Source: DATESG01 sp035270925
GTDB taxonomy: Bacteria > Bacillota_I > Bacilli_A > RFN20 > CAG-826
Assembly: GCA_035270925.1 (NCBI GenBank)
Contig: DATESG010000059.1
Span: 1-6,811, forward strand
Direction of reading: 5' to 3'
Length of the DNA stretch: 6,811 nt
Positions 5,891-6,811 of the stretch are shown here, one piece after another. The position numbers and the translations under genes were made by a program. The notes beneath the pieces were generated by a model. It was not told where the DNA came from, did not search any database, and saw only the letters and a list, made by a program, of their open reading frames with translations. Each line of letters opens with the position of its first letter. Position 1 is the stretch's first letter.

Positions 5891-6811
5891 TTAAATGCTA
5901 AGAGTAGTGGCCGGTCCCCAAATATAATTAGTCCTATTCATTTCTGAATTGAATCTAGTGCCATATTCACTCGTATTTAGATATTCTTGGAAAGTGCCAT
6001 AGTGATCATCTGTATAAACACACACTGGGGCTTGATCATAATTTTCTACATCAAAGCCATATTCCCAACAAACGACACGACCTACGCCCCTATTACTCGA
6101 AGAATAAGCTTCATCAAGGGCAATATCAAGTTCATGATACAAAACTTCACCTTTCGTATTCGTATTAAAGGGAACAGTTGTTGCGTATCCATCCTTACGG
6201 CTATAAGTAGATATACAGCGTGTCGCGTCACCAAAGATGTTTTTGGCACTCTTATAATTACCCTTTAAAACATAATTGGCGGGCCACGTCTTGAAGGTTG
6301 TGTAATAAGCAGCGACTTCAATCGGATCGGTGTAAGATGCTTCCGCAACTAATTCACGGTTGTCATCAACATAAGCTAATGTATAGTAAGTAAATTCTTT
6401 TTCTGCCTCAACTGTATAATTATTCCCGTTTTTGCTAACAATCCAAGGAATCGAGATGCTTGCGCCATTGCTGGGAATTCCTTGATAGACCACGGGATTT
6501 ATTCTAAATAAATTAGAATTAGCAGGCATATAGGTGAAGGCAGCTCCATTATCATTCAAGTTATAAAAAATTTGAATGCTTTCAAGTGTAAGCTCGGACT
6601 CACTAGTTTCAAAATTAAAGTAATTAACTTCGTCAAGCAAGAATGTTTTACTAATTGATGTAAGAGAAAGCTCAAGTTCGATGGAGGTCTTCTCAAGCGG
6701 GGTTACACCATAACTAAGAATAGGCCTATTTCCAGTCGTTAACGAAGTGTAATAATTGACGGTAATTTTTGTAATCCCATATATAGGACTTAAATTGTAG
6801 AATGCTCCAGG
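5891..6811 (-). CDS. Barnase-type guanyl ribonuclease domain protein, probably secreted (C-terminal 306 residues, 5' end off the window)
   Basis: The frame is open to the window edge, so a TTG at 6640 is only an internal leucine codon, not the start. Residues about 8-84 look like a beta-sandwich module (GITKITVNYY to LESIQIFYN), and about 85-161 form a second beta-rich segment. The last domain (about 162-277) matches barnase in order: TFKTWPANYV resembles barnase TYHKLPDNYI, then YHELDI (barnase WREADI), RGVGR (RNSDR) and TDDHYGTF (TTDHYQTF). This predicts general base Glu227, Arg241 and Arg245 four apart as in barnase Arg83/Arg87, and general acid His270. Barnase cleaves single-stranded RNA after guanosine. 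Cys248 and Cys264 flank a long hairpin and could form a disulfide. Secretion is inferred from the beta modules, since the signal peptide is not visible. No barstar gene is present in the window. The domain call is firm; the biological role is not. Confidence 0.85.
   Translation of the reverse strand, partial: PGAFYNLSPIYGITKITVNYYTSLTTGNRPILSYGVTPLEKTSIELELSLTSISKTFLLDEVNYFNFETSESELTLESIQIFYNLNDNGAAFTYMPANSNLFRINPVVYQGIPSNGASISIPWIVSKNGNNYTVEAEKEFTYYTLAYVDDNRELVAEASYTDPIEVAAYYTTFKTWPANYVLKGNYKSAKNIFGDATRCISTYSRKDGYATTVPFNTNTKGEVLYHELDIALDEAYSSSNRGVGRVVCWEYGFDVENYDQAPVCVYTDDHYGTFQEYLNTSEYGTRFNSEMNRTNYIWGPATTLSI

Noticed and set aside
5987..6268. Plus-strand frame of 93 codons opposite the ribonuclease
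   Set aside because: It lies antisense to the conserved barnase motifs and has no recognisable domain.
6638..6640. TTG as the start codon of the ribonuclease gene
   Set aside because: The frame continues without a stop to the window edge and encodes a matching beta-rich module upstream, so the TTG is internal.
1..6811. CRISPR arrays, tRNA/rRNA genes, insertion sequences and riboswitches
   Set aside because: I saw no spaced direct repeats, no tRNA-like cloverleaf, no transposase and no recognisable riboswitch consensus. The intergenic gaps are all under 300 bases and are accounted for by promoters, leaders and terminators.

Overview
The window suggests a low-GC Gram-positive bacterium of the Bacillota/Mollicutes-related kind. 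The DNA is AT-rich, Shine-Dalgarno sites are strong, a lipoprotein signal replaces a periplasmic system, and the operator resembles a cre/LacI-family site. Tryptophan is always TGG and the visible stops are TAA and TAG, so there is no sign of the UGA=Trp code of Mycoplasma/Spiroplasma. An uncultured Bacilli lineage (Erysipelotrichia, RF39, Izemoplasma or Acholeplasma-like) would fit, but this placement is inference.

Every gene I can support lies on the minus strand, so the biological order runs from right to left. At the right edge (6811 to 5891) is the 3' part of a gene for a probably secreted protein. It has beta-rich modules followed by a barnase-type guanyl ribonuclease domain with Glu, Arg, Arg and His in the barnase pattern. 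A hairpin/T-tract terminator (5763-5785) separates it from the next unit.

The centre is a three-gene ABC importer operon: a lipoprotein substrate-binding protein (5606-4236), a permease with two fused transmembrane halves (4146-2338), and an ATPase (2334-715). It has a promoter with 17-bp spacing at 5669-5697. A cre-like palindrome fills the spacer and touches the -10 box. A hairpin lies between the binding-protein and permease genes. The permease and ATPase genes are 3 bases apart, with the ATPase ribosome site inside the permease stop region. A terminator (674-697) ends the unit. The layout matches AfuABC/FbpABC-type importers, often labelled ferric iron. The cre-like operator and the MalK/UgpC-like C-terminal motif of the ATPase instead point to a carbon compound, possibly a sugar or sugar phosphate. 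The substrate is not proven.

At the left edge (575 to 1) is the 5' part of a membrane-anchored SGNH/GDSL hydrolase gene, which appears to have its own weak promoter.

The most unusual points are a roughly 120-residue insertion in the helical subdomain of the ATPase, Asn in place of the conserved Gly in both permease EAA loops, the cre-like operator inside the core promoter, and an exported barnase-like enzyme with no barstar inhibitor gene within view.
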